From assembly GCF_016894345.1 (NCBI RefSeq), contig NZ_CP069798.1, positions 801,385 through 865,384 of the forward strand: a DNA stretch of 64,000 nucleotides, read 5' to 3'. The position numbers and the translations under genes were made by a program. Numbering within the stretch: position 1 is the first letter of the stretch; the number at the start of each line of letters is the position of its first letter. The DNA is from Paralysiella testudinis. Its GTDB lineage: Bacteria > Pseudomonadota > Gammaproteobacteria > Burkholderiales > Neisseriaceae. The notes under the pieces are model-generated. The model was not told the DNA's origin and did no database searches. It was given only the letters and a program-made list of their open reading frames with translations. Below are positions 46,085 through 55,275 of this stretch, one piece after another.

Positions 46085-46861
46085 ATGAGCAGTAACAATG
46101 CAGTGATGCTGTCGGTTAAAGGGGTGAATAAAAGCTTTGGCGGCTTGAAAGCCTTGTCCGACGTAGGCATCGAAGTAAAAAAGAATACCGTATACGGGCT
46201 TATCGGCCCCAACGGTGCCGGGAAAACCACTTTTTTCAATGTGATTACCGGGCTGTATGAGCCGGATGCGGGCGAATTTGTGCTCGAAGGCCAGCCCTAC
46301 CGCCCCACCGCCGTGCACGAAGTGGCTAAGGCCGGTATTGCGCGCACCTTTCAAAACATCCGCCTGTTTGGGCAGATGACGGCAGTGGAAAACGTGATGG
46401 TGGGGCGGCATGTGCGCACCAAAGGCGGCGTGCTCGGCTCGATTTTGGGCTTTAAATCGGTGCGCGACGAAGAAAAAGCCATCCGCGCCCGTGCCATGGA
46501 ATTGCTCGACTATGTGGGCATCGGCCGCTATCACGACTATGTGGCGCGCAACCTTTCCTACGGCCACCAGCGTCGCTTGGAAATCGCCCGCGCCCTGGCC
46601 ACCGATCCCAAACTGCTGGCGCTGGACGAGCCGGCGGCGGGCATGAACGCCACCGAAAAAGTGGAGCTTACCGGGCTGTTGCGCAAAATCAGTGCCGACG
46701 GCGTCACCATCCTGATTATCGAGCACGACGTGAAATTGGTGATGGGGCTGTGCGATGAGCTTACTGTGCTCGACTATGGCAAAATTCTGGCACAGGGGCT
46801 GCCTGAAAATGTGCGCAAAGACCCCAAAGTGATTGAAGCGTATTTGGGCGGAGGCCATTGA
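46085..46861 (+). CDS. livG: Branched-chain amino acid ABC transporter ATP-binding protein LivG
   Basis: A 258-residue ABC ATPase: Walker A GPNGAGKTT, the Q-loop RTFQNIRLFGQMTAVENVMVGRH, signature LSYGHQRRLEIARAL (LSYGHQ), Walker B LLALDEPAAGMN and the H-loop IEHDVKLVM. The C-terminus is the Liv-type extension. Its TGA overlaps the livF start by one base. Confidence 0.96.
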   Translation: MSSNNAVMLSVKGVNKSFGGLKALSDVGIEVKKNTVYGLIGPNGAGKTTFFNVITGLYEPDAGEFVLEGQPYRPTAVHEVAKAGIARTFQNIRLFGQMTAVENVMVGRHVRTKGGVLGSILGFKSVRDEEKAIRARAMELLDYVGIGRYHDYVARNLSYGHQRRLEIARALATDPKLLALDEPAAGMNATEKVELTGLLRKISADGVTILIIEHDVKLVMGLCDELTVLDYGKILAQGLPENVRKDPKVIEAYLGGGH

Positions 46862-47592
46862 TGCAAGCCGAAAACAACAAACCGGTGCTGTTGAGCATCC
46901 AAGATTTACAGGTAGCCTACGGCGGTATCCAAGCGGTTAAAGGCGTGAGTATGGAAGTGTACGAGGGCGAGCTGGTGACGCTGATTGGCGCCAACGGCGC
47001 GGGCAAAACCACCACCCTCAAAGCCGTGATGGGCTTATTGCCGTTTAAGAAGGGCGATATTCTGTTTCGCGGCCGCTCCATCAAAACCATGCCCACTTGG
47101 GATCGGGTGAAGCAAGGCTTGGTGATGGTGCCCGAAGGGCGCGGCGTGTTTGCCCGCATGACCATTGTGGAAAACCTGCAAATGGGCGCCTACTTGCACG
47201 ACAGCAAGGCCGACTTCGAGCGCGGTGTTGATTATGCCTTCACCACTTTCCCGCGCTTAAAAGAGCGGGCGCACCAGTTGGCGGGTACCATGTCCGGCGG
47301 CGAACAGCAAATGCTGGCCATGGCCCGCGCACTGATGACCCAGCCCAAACTGCTGATTCTAGACGAGCCTTCCATGGGCTTGTCGCCGGTGCTCACGGAA
47401 ACCATTTTCCAGGTAATCGACAAGGTATCGAAAGAAGGCATGACCGTGGTGCTGGTGGAACAAAACGCCAACCTCGCCCTACAGGCCGCCGACCGTGGCT
47501 ATGTGATGGATTCCGGCAATATGCTGATGACCGGCCCCGCCGATATGCTGCTGCAAGACCCCAAAGTACAAGAGGCGTATTTGGGTGCGTGA
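46861..47592 (+). CDS. livF: Branched-chain amino acid ABC transporter ATP-binding protein LivF
   Basis: A 243-residue ABC ATPase with Walker A GANGAGKTT, signature TMSGGEQQMLAMARAL and Walker B LLILDEPSMGLSPVL. LivF differs from LivG in the shorter C-terminus and the VPEGRGVFARMTIVENLQMGAY Q-loop region, both seen here. Translation starts at ATG 46861, coupled to livG. A DUS-pair terminator follows. Confidence 0.95.
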   Translation: MQAENNKPVLLSIQDLQVAYGGIQAVKGVSMEVYEGELVTLIGANGAGKTTTLKAVMGLLPFKKGDILFRGRSIKTMPTWDRVKQGLVMVPEGRGVFARMTIVENLQMGAYLHDSKADFERGVDYAFTTFPRLKERAHQLAGTMSGGEQQMLAMARALMTQPKLLILDEPSMGLSPVLTETIFQVIDKVSKEGMTVVLVEQNANLALQAADRGYVMDSGNMLMTGPADMLLQDPKVQEAYLGA

Positions 47593-47625
47593 GTAACGCT
47601 TTATTGGATTGCGGCCATCATGCCC

Positions 47626-47669
47626 AAAGGCTGCCTGAAAACCATTTTGTGTTTTCAGGTAGCCTTTTT
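47626..47669 (+). terminator. DUS-pair terminator after livF
   Basis: AAAGGCTGCCTGAAAAC pairs with GTTTTCAGGTAGCCTTT, followed by TTT. The two arms are of different DUS dialects (one G-T or mismatch pair in the centre). Confidence 0.82.
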
Positions 47670-47695
47670 ATATTTTGGTTTTGTGGATATGAATA

Positions 47696-47799
47696 ATACC
47701 AATTCTAAAAAATAAGATAACAAGGCGGCGAGCCGCAGACAGTACAAGTAGTACGACAAGGCGAGCCAACGCAGTTAGGTTATTTTTTAGAATTGGTAT
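47696..47799. mobile_element. CREE-like element I (104 bp)
   Basis: ATACCAATTCTAAAAAATAA ... TTATTTTTTAGAATTGGTAT with perfect terminal repeats and the core in forward orientation. It looks like the family consensus. The rest of the 537-bp gap (47593-48129) holds two DUS copies and AT-rich sequence before fdnG. Confidence 0.92.
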
Positions 47800-48129
47800 A
47801 ACTGAAGCTATGCACTCATTACATTAAAGGCTGCCTGAAAGGTAAAACCCATCATTGCCGAGCCGGATTCGGCAATCCATTTATGTGTTTCAGGTAGCCT
47901 AAACAACAGTGACGCTTGATACGGGTGTGTCACTTCAGTGAATAAGCATAAACATATAAAAAACCGCTTGCATACCCAAACCTAACTAGACGATGGCTAT
48001 ACAAATAACTTACAATTTATTACAAAGCCACCGGCTCGATTTTGCTTTGTAAAACGGCAGCCGCGTGCGCAACCCATAAAATAAACGGCCATCATCAAGC
48101 CATGGCCGGCAATTCGCAGGAACACCACC

Positions 48130-51100
48130 ATGAAAGTTACCCGACGGCAGTTTTTCCAAGTTACCGCTGCGGGCGCCAGTGCGTCCGGCCTGGCGGTTAT
48201 GGGCATGATGCCCACCAACGCCTGGGCCGAAGTGCGCCAATACAAATTATTGCGCGCCTCGGAAACCCGCAACAACTGCACCTATTGCTCGGTGGGTTGC
48301 GGCACCATTCTCTATAGCTTGGGCGACGGCTCCAAAAATGCCAAAAAATCCATCTTCCACATTGAGGGCGACCCCGATCATCCGGTGAGCCGCGGCTCTT
48401 TGTGCCCCAAAGGCGCTTCGCTGCTGGATTTTGTGCACAGCAAAAACCGTCTGCATTTTCCCGAAGTGCGCGAGCCGGGCACCAACGAATGGAAGCGCAT
48501 TTCCTGGCACGATGCCCTCAGCCGCATCGCCCGCCACATCAAAACCGACCGCGATGCCAATCTGATTGTGCAAAATGAAAACGGCGTACCGGTGCACCGC
48601 CTGCCCACCTTGGGCATGCTCACCGCTTCCGCTTCATCCAACGAAACCGGTATTCTCACCCAAAAATGGATGCGCTCGCTGGGCATTGTGGCCACCGATG
48701 CACAGGCGCGCGTGTGCCACGGCCCCACCGTGTCGGCGCTGGCCTCCACCTTCGGCCGCGGTGCGATGACCAACACCTTTGTCGACATCCAGCATGCCGA
48801 CATGATTATGGTGATGGGCGGCAATGCCGCCGAAGCGCACCCGGTGGGTTTTAAATGGGTGATTGAAGCGAAAAAGAAAAAAGGCACCAAATTATATGTG
48901 GTCGACCCGCGTTTCAACCGCACCGCCGCCGTGGCCGATTTTTATGCACCCTTGCGTTCGGGCAGCGACATCGCCTTTTTGGGCGCGCTGATCAATTGGC
49001 TGATTGAAAACGACAAAATCCAGTGGGAATATGTCAAAGCCTACACCAACGCCAGCTTTATCGTGGCCGAAGGTTTTGATTTTGACGAAGGCATGTTCAG
49101 CGGCTACGACGACGGCAAAAAACAATACAACAACGACAGCTGGTTTTACGAGCTGGGTGCCGACGGTTACGCCAAAACCGACCCCACCTTGCAGCACCCG
49201 CGCAGCGTTTGGCAGCTGCTCAAGCAGCATTATTCGCGCTACACGCTGGACATGATGAGCACGCTGTGCGGCACCAGCAAAGAAGATTTCCTCACCATCG
49301 CCAAAGCATGGGGCGAAACCGCAGCGCCCAATAAAACCGGCACCATTCTGTATGCCTTGGGCTGGACGCAACACACCACCGGCACGCAAATGATTCGCAC
49401 CATGGCCATGGTGCAGCTTTTGCTCGGCAATATCGGCATGTCCGGCGGCGGTGTAAACGCCTTGCGCGGCCACTCCAATATTCAGGGCTTATCGGATTTG
49501 GGCTTGCTCTCCACCATGCTGCCGGCTTACTTGGTGCTGCCCAACGAATTCCGCCACCCCACTTTTGCCGATTATCTGGAAAAGCAAACCCCCAAAGCTT
49601 TACAGCCGGGGCAGCTCAATTATTGGAGCAATACGCCCGCCTTTTTTGTCAGCTTCCTGAAATGGATGTATGGCGAAAACGCCACCAAAGAAAACAATTG
49701 GGGCTACGACTGGCTGCCCAAATGGGACAAAATGTACGACGTGCTGCAAATGACCGAGCTGATGTATCAGGGCAAAATCAACGGCTTGCTGGTGCAGGGC
49801 TTTAATGCGCAAGGCTCGTTCCCCGATGCCAATCGTGTAACCGAGGCATTTTCCAAGCTGAAATTTATGGTGGTGATGGATCCGCTCGACACCGAAACCG
49901 CCACTTTCTGGCAAAACCACGGTGATGCGCACGATGTAGACACCGCCAGCATCCAAACCGAAGTGTTCCGCCTGCCCACGCCTTGTTTTGCCGAAGAAGC
50001 CGGCTCGATTGTGAATTCTTCGCGCTGGCTGCAATGGCACCACCCCGGTGCCAAACCGCCCGGCGAAGCGCTGCCCGATTTGGAGATTTTGGGCGAATTG
50101 CACATGCTCTTGAAAGAGATGTATGAAAAAGAGGGCGGCACCGCCCCGGAGCCGATTACCAAGCTGCATTGGCGCTATGAAAACCCTTACGGCCCCACGC
50201 CGGAAGAAATGGCGAAAGAGTCTAACGGCTATGCACTGGCCGACATCAAAGACGCCGATGGCAATATTGTGCGCAAAAAAGGCGAGCTGCTCGACGGCTT
50301 TGCCCAATTGCGCGACGACGGCAGCACCGAATGCGCCACCTGGATTTTTTCCGGTTCGTGGACGCAGCAAGGCAACCAAATGGACCGGCGCGACAACACC
50401 GACAGCGGCCTGGGTAATACGCCCAAATGGGCATGGGCGTGGCCGGCCAACCGACGCATTCTCTACAACCGCGCCTCGTGCGACCCCAGCGGCAAGCCGT
50501 GGGATCCCAACCGCGTACTGATTCATTGGGACGGCAAAAAATGGACCGGTGCCGACGTGGCCGACTTCAAGGCCGATGCTGCTCCCGATTCGGGCATGAA
50601 TCCGTTTATCATGAACGAAGAAGGCGTTGGCCGCCTGTTTTGCGCACGCAAACTGGTGGATGGCCCCTTCCCCGAGCATTACGAGCCGCTCGAATCGCCC
50701 ATCGGCACCAATCCGCTGCACCCGAAAGTGGTGCAATCGCCCGCCATGCGCCTGTTTGACAGCGTGAAAGACCGCATCGGCACGCACGAAGAATTTCCGC
50801 ATGTGGGCACCACTTACCGGCTCACCGAGCATTTTCAGTTTTGGACCAAATCAGTGAAGCTGCTGATGATTGCGCAGCCGCAGCAATTTGTGGAAATCGG
50901 CGAAGCGCTGGCCAAAGAAAAAGGCATAGCAAAAGGCGATTGGGTGAAAGTGAGCTCCAAGCGCGGCTGGATCAAGGCCAAAGCCGTGGTCACCAAGCGT
51001 GTGGTGCCTTTGCAGATTAACGGCAAAACCGTGCATCAAATCGGCATTCCGCTGCATGGCGGCTGGGTAAACGTTTCCGGCGAGAAGCAGTTTATTGTGA

Positions 51101-51183
51101 ATTCGCTCACCCCGTTTGTGGGCGACTGCAACACTCAAACGCCGGAATACAAAACCTTTTTGGTCAACATCGAGAAAGCATAA
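48130..51183 (+). CDS. fdnG: Formate dehydrogenase-N catalytic subunit (alpha)
   Basis: This is the molybdopterin (bis-MGD) subunit, 1017 residues, that oxidises formate to CO2 in the periplasm. The Tat signal [12 protein letters not shown] (residues 4-15) and a signal-peptide end near Ala33 are present. The [4Fe-4S] cysteines are Cys50, 53, 57 and 92. The active-site residue is Cys196 in RVCHGPTV, where E. coli FdnG has selenocysteine. The rest covers the molybdopterin-binding domains to the C-terminus. It is followed 11 bp later by the Fe-S subunit. Length and motifs match FdnG/FdoG; FdnG versus FdoG cannot be separated. Confidence 0.95.
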   Translation: MKVTRRQFFQVTAAGASASGLAVMGMMPTNAWAEVRQYKLLRASETRNNCTYCSVGCGTILYSLGDGSKNAKKSIFHIEGDPDHPVSRGSLCPKGASLLDFVHSKNRLHFPEVREPGTNEWKRISWHDALSRIARHIKTDRDANLIVQNENGVPVHRLPTLGMLTASASSNETGILTQKWMRSLGIVATDAQARVCHGPTVSALASTFGRGAMTNTFVDIQHADMIMVMGGNAAEAHPVGFKWVIEAKKKKGTKLYVVDPRFNRTAAVADFYAPLRSGSDIAFLGALINWLIENDKIQWEYVKAYTNASFIVAEGFDFDEGMFSGYDDGKKQYNNDSWFYELGADGYAKTDPTLQHPRSVWQLLKQHYSRYTLDMMSTLCGTSKEDFLTIAKAWGETAAPNKTGTILYALGWTQHTTGTQMIRTMAMVQLLLGNIGMSGGGVNALRGHSNIQGLSDLGLLSTMLPAYLVLPNEFRHPTFADYLEKQTPKALQPGQLNYWSNTPAFFVSFLKWMYGENATKENNWGYDWLPKWDKMYDVLQMTELMYQGKINGLLVQGFNAQGSFPDANRVTEAFSKLKFMVVMDPLDTETATFWQNHGDAHDVDTASIQTEVFRLPTPCFAEEAGSIVNSSRWLQWHHPGAKPPGEALPDLEILGELHMLLKEMYEKEGGTAPEPITKLHWRYENPYGPTPEEMAKESNGYALADIKDADGNIVRKKGELLDGFAQLRDDGSTECATWIFSGSWTQQGNQMDRRDNTDSGLGNTPKWAWAWPANRRILYNRASCDPSGKPWDPNRVLIHWDGKKWTGADVADFKADAAPDSGMNPFIMNEEGVGRLFCARKLVDGPFPEHYEPLESPIGTNPLHPKVVQSPAMRLFDSVKDRIGTHEEFPHVGTTYRLTEHFQFWTKSVKLLMIAQPQQFVEIGEALAKEKGIAKGDWVKVSSKRGWIKAKAVVTKRVVPLQINGKTVHQIGIPLHGGWVNVSGEKQFIVNSLTPFVGDCNTQTPEYKTFLVNIEKA

Positions 51184-51194
51184 GGAGCGCACAC

Positions 51195-52115
51195 ATGGCA
51201 TTGCAATCACTCGATATCAAACGCCGCTCCGCCACCGCCGGCATCACCCCGCCGCCGGGCGTGCGCCAGCCGATGGAAGTGGCCAAACTGATTGATGTTA
51301 CCACCTGCATTGGCTGCAAAGCCTGCCAGGTGGCCTGCTCTGAATGGAACGACATCCGCGACGAAATCGGCACCAACCACGGCGTGTACGACAACCCGAT
51401 GGACATGACGTCCAAAAGCTGGACGGTGATGCGTTTTAGCGAAGTGGAGGAAAACGGCAAGCTTGAATGGCTTATCCGCAAAGACGGCTGCATGCACTGC
51501 GCCGACCCGGGCTGCCTGAAAGCCTGCCCCTCGCCCGGCGCCATTATCCAATACCACAACGGCATCGTGGATTTTCATGAAGAAAACTGCATCGGCTGCG
51601 GCTACTGCATTTCCGGCTGTCCGTTCAACGTGCCGCGCATCGACAAAAAAGACCACCGTGCCTATAAATGCACGCTGTGCTCCGACCGCGTGGCGGTGGG
51701 CCAAGAGCCGGCCTGTGTGAAAACCTGCCCCACCGGCGCCATTCAGTTCGGCACCAAGGAAGACATGAAACAGGTGGCGGCCGAGCGCATTGTCGATTTG
51801 AATAAACGCGGTTATGAAAAAGCCGGCCTTTACGACCCCGAGGGTGTGGGCGGCACCCATGTGATGTATGTGCTGCACCACGCCGACAAGCCCGGGCTTT
51901 ACCACGGCCTGCCGGAAAACCCGAGCATCAGCCCGACGGTGAAGTTGTGGAAAGGCTTGCTCAAGCCCTTGGCTACGGTGGGCATTGCCGCCGCCGCACT
52001 CACCGGCTTTTTCCATTACATCACCGTAGGCCCCAGCACCGCCGAGCCGGAAGAAGACGAGCCTGAGGTAATCGGCCAAGACGGCAAAACCCTGCAGGGC
52101 GAGGAGGACGCATAA
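51195..52115 (+). CDS. fdnH: Formate dehydrogenase-N iron-sulfur subunit (beta)
   Basis: The 306-residue electron-transfer subunit carries four [4Fe-4S] clusters: [45 protein letters not shown] and [23 protein letters not shown]-terminal membrane helix ([24 protein letters not shown]) anchors it next to the cytochrome subunit. Its TAA shares a base with the ATG of fdnI at 52115. Electrons pass from FdnG through these clusters to heme b. Confidence 0.95.
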   Translation: MALQSLDIKRRSATAGITPPPGVRQPMEVAKLIDVTTCIGCKACQVACSEWNDIRDEIGTNHGVYDNPMDMTSKSWTVMRFSEVEENGKLEWLIRKDGCMHCADPGCLKACPSPGAIIQYHNGIVDFHEENCIGCGYCISGCPFNVPRIDKKDHRAYKCTLCSDRVAVGQEPACVKTCPTGAIQFGTKEDMKQVAAERIVDLNKRGYEKAGLYDPEGVGGTHVMYVLHHADKPGLYHGLPENPSISPTVKLWKGLLKPLATVGIAAAALTGFFHYITVGPSTAEPEEDEPEVIGQDGKTLQGEEDA

Positions 52116-52762
52116 TGAAAGAAAAGCTGATTCAGCGCTACACGCGCAGCGAGCGCATCAACCACTGGATTGTGGCGGTGTGTTTTGTGTTGCTGGCCAT
52201 TTCCGGCCTGGCGTTTTTCTATCCGGCCTTTTTCTGGCTCACCGGCGTGTTCGGCACGCCGCAGCTGGCGCGCATCATCCACCCCTTTGTGGGCGTGGTG
52301 ATGTTTATCGGCTTTACGGTGCAGTTTTTCCGTTATTGGAAACACAATTTCATCGATAAAGAAGACATCAAATGGATGAAATCGGTGAAAACTGTGCTCA
52401 AAGGCCACGACACCGGCGATGTGGGCAAGTATAACGGCGGCCAGAAAGGCATGTTTTGGCTGATGACCGCCTGCATGGCGGTGCTGCTGTGCACCGGCTT
52501 TATTGCTTGGCGGCCTTATTTTGCCGAGCTGTTTCCGATTCCCGTTATCCGCCTGGCCTTGCTGTTTCACGCTTGGGCGGCGCTGATTCTGATTGCCGGC
52601 ATCATCGTACATGTGTATGCGGCGTTTTGGGTGAAAGGCACCATCCGCGCGATGGTGGAAGGCGTGGTCACGCAAAACTGGGCGAAAAAACACCATCCGC
52701 GCTGGTATCGCGAAATGATGGCGAAAAACGCAGAATATGAAAAAAGCAAAAAGCAGCCGTAA
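52115..52762 (+). CDS. fdnI: Formate dehydrogenase-N cytochrome b556 subunit (gamma)
   Basis: A 215-residue quinone-reducing membrane subunit with four helices. Heme-ligand histidines are expected in RINHWIVAVCFVLLAISGLAFF and in ALLFHAWAALILIAGIIVHVYAAF. The C-terminus is basic and cytoplasmic. A 162-bp MITE-like element lies just beyond its stop. Confidence 0.93.
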   Translation: MKEKLIQRYTRSERINHWIVAVCFVLLAISGLAFFYPAFFWLTGVFGTPQLARIIHPFVGVVMFIGFTVQFFRYWKHNFIDKEDIKWMKSVKTVLKGHDTGDVGKYNGGQKGMFWLMTACMAVLLCTGFIAWRPYFAELFPIPVIRLALLFHAWAALILIAGIIVHVYAAFWVKGTIRAMVEGVVTQNWAKKHHPRWYREMMAKNAEYEKSKKQP

Positions 52763-52775
52763 TCCGGATGGCTTT

Positions 52776-52937
52776 TAGAGCCTGTTCACAATCTTTTATT
52801 TGCTGCTTTCAGCGCATAAACAGGCTCATGCTGCGTTAAAAATGCGCGCCAAAGCTTGCTTTGGCTGTGCTTTTTGCCTTGCCTGCACCCGTTTCTGCAC
52901 TAAAATCCGCTACAAAAAAGATCGTGAACAGGCTCTA
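52776..52937. mobile_element. 162-bp MITE-like element with 22-bp terminal repeats
   Basis: TAGAGCCTGTTCACAATCTTTT at 52776-52797 is repeated as its complement at the right end, ending CTCTA at 52937 (21 of 22 match). The interior has no open frame of note. It has no transposase, so it would be non-autonomous. It separates fdnI from fdhD. Confidence 0.75.
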
Positions 52938-52968
52938 AGGTTTTCAGGCAGCCTGAAAATAACAATAC

Positions 52969-53766
52969 ATGAACGCAGAAATTTATCAAACCCATGCCGT
53001 TTGCCGTCTTGACGGCACCGGCCTGAGCCACACCGGCGATATGCTGGCCGAAGAAGTGCCGGTGGCGCTGGTGTATAACGGCATCGCCCATGTGGTGCTG
53101 ATGGCCACGCCCGCGGAGTTGGCCGAGCTGGCATTGGGCTTCAGCCTGAGTGAAGGCATTTTGCAGCAGGCGCGTGAGGCTTACGACATCGAAGTGCAAG
53201 CAGGCTGCAACGGCATTGAAGTGCATCTGGACATCGCCTCCGAACGTTTTCAGGCACTCAAAGCACGCCGTCGCAACATCAGCGGGCGCAGCGGCTGCGG
53301 CTTGTGCGGCATCGACAGCCTCGCCGCCGTGCAAACCGATGTGCCCCAAGTGCTGCGCAGCCAGCCGATTCGAGCTGCCGATATTCAAGCCGCCGTGGCC
53401 GATTTGCACCGCCACCAGCCTTTGCGCAGCCACACCGGTGCGGTACACGGTGCGGCTTGGGTTTGCGGCGGCAAAATCGTGCGGCTGTTTGAAGACGTGG
53501 GCCGCCACAATGCGCTGGACAAATTGCTCGGCCACGGTGCGCAAGCAGGCGTGGATTGGCAACAAGGCTTTGTGCTGATTTCCAGCCGCGCCAGCTATGA
53601 AATGGTGGCCAAAGCCGCCATGCTCGGCATCGGCTGCGTGGTGGCCGTATCCGCACCCACGGCGCTGGCTGCCCGGCTGGCCGAGCAAGCTGGCATCACA
53701 CTGGTGGGTTTTGCCCGGCCAACGCAATGCAGTATTTATAGCCGGCCGCAATGGGTGGTATATTGA
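52969..53766 (+). CDS. fdhD: Sulfurtransferase for formate dehydrogenase maturation FdhD
   Basis: FdhD passes sulfur from IscS to the molybdenum cofactor of formate dehydrogenase. The 265-residue protein has the catalytic CGLC (Cys110 and Cys113) in SGRSGCGLCGID, FEDVGRHNALDKLLG and the C-terminal GFARPTQCSIY segment. It lies downstream of fdnGHI, whose product it is expected to mature. Confidence 0.94.
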   Translation: MNAEIYQTHAVCRLDGTGLSHTGDMLAEEVPVALVYNGIAHVVLMATPAELAELALGFSLSEGILQQAREAYDIEVQAGCNGIEVHLDIASERFQALKARRRNISGRSGCGLCGIDSLAAVQTDVPQVLRSQPIRAADIQAAVADLHRHQPLRSHTGAVHGAAWVCGGKIVRLFEDVGRHNALDKLLGHGAQAGVDWQQGFVLISSRASYEMVAKAAMLGIGCVVAVSAPTALAARLAEQAGITLVGFARPTQCSIYSRPQWVVY

Positions 53767-53802
53767 TGCGGCGTTGGTATTTGAATTTGATATAAATATA
53801 GC

Positions 53803-53840
53803 AAGGCTGCCTGAACGCTTTAGGCTTTCAGGCAGCCTTT
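53803..53840 (+). terminator. DUS-pair terminator after fdhD
   Basis: AAGGCTGCCTGAA (53803-53815) and TTCAGGCAGCCTT (53827-53839) form a hairpin with a 11-base loop. A CREE-like element starts at the next base. Confidence 0.75.
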
Positions 53841-53944
53841 ATACCAATTCTAAAAAATAAGATAACAAGGCGGCGAGCCGCAAACAGTACAAGTAGTACG
53901 GCAAGGCGAGCCAACGCAGTTAGGTTATTTTTTAGGATTGGTAT
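53841..53944. mobile_element. CREE-like element J (104 bp)
   Basis: ATACCAATTCTAAAAAATAA ... TTATTTTTTAGGATTGGTAT with the core in forward orientation. It abuts the fdhD terminator and ends 43 bp before fdhE. Confidence 0.9.
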
Positions 53945-53987
53945 TATTTTGATTGCTGCCGGGCAGTCATACACCACAAGGAATGCA

Positions 53988-54908
53988 ATGAACACCCCTG
54001 CCAACCCCGCTGCCGCCATCGAAAAAGGCCTGTTTCACACCCCGTTTTGGCTGGCGCCCGCTGCCGATGTGTTTGCACAGCGCAGCGTGCGCTTTCAAGA
54101 ATTGGCCGCAGCTGAAAACAGCCAATGGCGCGACTACTTGGCTTTATTGGGCAAACTGGCGGCAGCGCAGCAGGCCGTAGCGGCCAAGCATGTTTTTGCC
54201 CTGCCGCCCACGCATCAGGGCCACACCGTGCTGCCGCAAGCGGCATTGGGCGAAGTGCCCGCCGATTTTTACGTGGTGTTGGCTGGCTTACTGGCCGAAG
54301 TCGGCACGCAAGCGCCTCAAAACGTGCAGGCCGAATTAAACGCGCTGGCCGCCTTGCCGCGCGCCGCTGCCGAAGCGCTGGCATCGCGTGTACTCACCGG
54401 CAGCAGCACGCCGGAAGAACAAGCCGCTACGGTGTGGGTACAGGCGGCGCTGCAAATTATTTGGACGGCATGGGCGGCACAGTTGCTTGAAGATGCGGTG
54501 CCGCCGGTGCAAGAGCGCACCCATTGTCCTTGCTGCGGCACCGAGGCGGTGGGCAGCGTGGTGTTTGCCAGCGGTGATTTGGCCGGCTTGCGTTATATGC
54601 ACTGCCCGCACTGCAATAGCCGCTGGAACGCGCTGCGTGCCAAATGCCCCACTTGCGACAGCAGCGGCGGCATGGCCATTCAGGAAATCGACATCGATGC
54701 AGCGGTGGCGCAGGTGGCGCCGTTGCTGGCGGCCAAGGCAGAGAGCTGTGATGTGTGCCGCAGCTACCGCAAACTCTACCGCTTGGAAAAACAGCAATAT
54801 GCCGACCCGCTGGCCGATGATTTGGCATCACTGGGGCTGGATATTCTGGTGGGCGAGGGCGGTTATCAACGGGCTGGTGCCAATCCGTTTTTATTATTGG
54901 GCGGATAA
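53988..54908 (+). CDS. fdhE: Formate dehydrogenase accessory protein FdhE
   Basis: FdhE is needed for correct assembly of formate dehydrogenase and has rubredoxin-like metal sites. The 306-residue protein shows the paired cysteines CPCCG, MHCPHC, KCPTCDS and CDVCRSY in the second half. ATG 53988 with AAGGA a few bases upstream is the start; a longer frame reaches 53949. Its presence behind fdhD completes a self-sufficient formate dehydrogenase island. Confidence 0.9.
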   Translation: MNTPANPAAAIEKGLFHTPFWLAPAADVFAQRSVRFQELAAAENSQWRDYLALLGKLAAAQQAVAAKHVFALPPTHQGHTVLPQAALGEVPADFYVVLAGLLAEVGTQAPQNVQAELNALAALPRAAAEALASRVLTGSSTPEEQAATVWVQAALQIIWTAWAAQLLEDAVPPVQERTHCPCCGTEAVGSVVFASGDLAGLRYMHCPHCNSRWNALRAKCPTCDSSGGMAIQEIDIDAAVAQVAPLLAAKAESCDVCRSYRKLYRLEKQQYADPLADDLASLGLDILVGEGGYQRAGANPFLLLGG

Positions 54909-54935
54909 GATTCCGGCCGGGCATTAACGGCCAAC

Positions 54936-54986
54936 AAGGCTGCCTGAAGGTTTGGGTTGTGCAGAGTGTGTTTTCAGGCAGCCTTT
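54936..54986 (+). terminator. DUS-pair hairpin after fdhE
   Basis: AAGGCTGCCTGAA and TTTTCAGGCAGCCTTT form a stem with a loop of about 22 bases. Confidence 0.6.
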
Positions 54987-55020
54987 AAACCGAAAAAACA
55001 GAGATTTGAATGCCCTTCTG

Positions 55021-55158
55021 ATACCAGTTCAAAATAACCTTAAATTATTAAAGACATAAAATACGGCATAGGATGCGCCTTGGTGCATCGGCTTTGATGA
55101 TTTTGAAGTTTGATGCGCCAAGGCGCATCCTATGAATCTTATTTTTTCGAATTGGTAT
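55021..55158. mobile_element. Chimeric CREE-like element K with internal hairpin
   Basis: The left end ATACCAGTTCAAAATAACCT and the right end TTATTTTTTCGAATTGGTAT are CREE-like, but the core is replaced. In its place is a hairpin at 55067-55134 with 23-bp arms, CATAGGATGCGCCTTGGTGC and its near complement (22 of 23 match). A further fragment resembling an element end (TTATTTTTAGAATGGGTAT) follows at 55162-55181. Confidence 0.65.
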
Positions 55159-55194
55159 AAGGTTATTTTTAGAATGGGTATGAATTGGAAAGAT

Positions 55195-55246
55195 TTATCC
55201 AAAAACAGCCGCCACCCGATATCGGAGTGGCGGCTGTTTTTGGATG
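55195..55246. terminator. Strong hairpin terminator downstream of ftsX
   Basis: TCCAAAAACAGCCGCCAC (55198-55215) pairs with 55227-55244 in an 18-bp stem with A and T tracts on both sides; it would stop ftsEX transcripts on the minus strand. Confidence 0.88.
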
Positions 55247-55275
55247 CAATAGCACAATCTGCTGTGCCTGTTAAC

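Noticed and set aside
48715..48717. Selenocysteine (UGA) in the formate dehydrogenase
   Set aside because: The codon is TGC; the frame is open to 51183 without internal TGA.
49600..50832. 410-residue open frame antisense to fdnG
   Set aside because: Antisense of a well supported gene, without start signal or recognisable domain.
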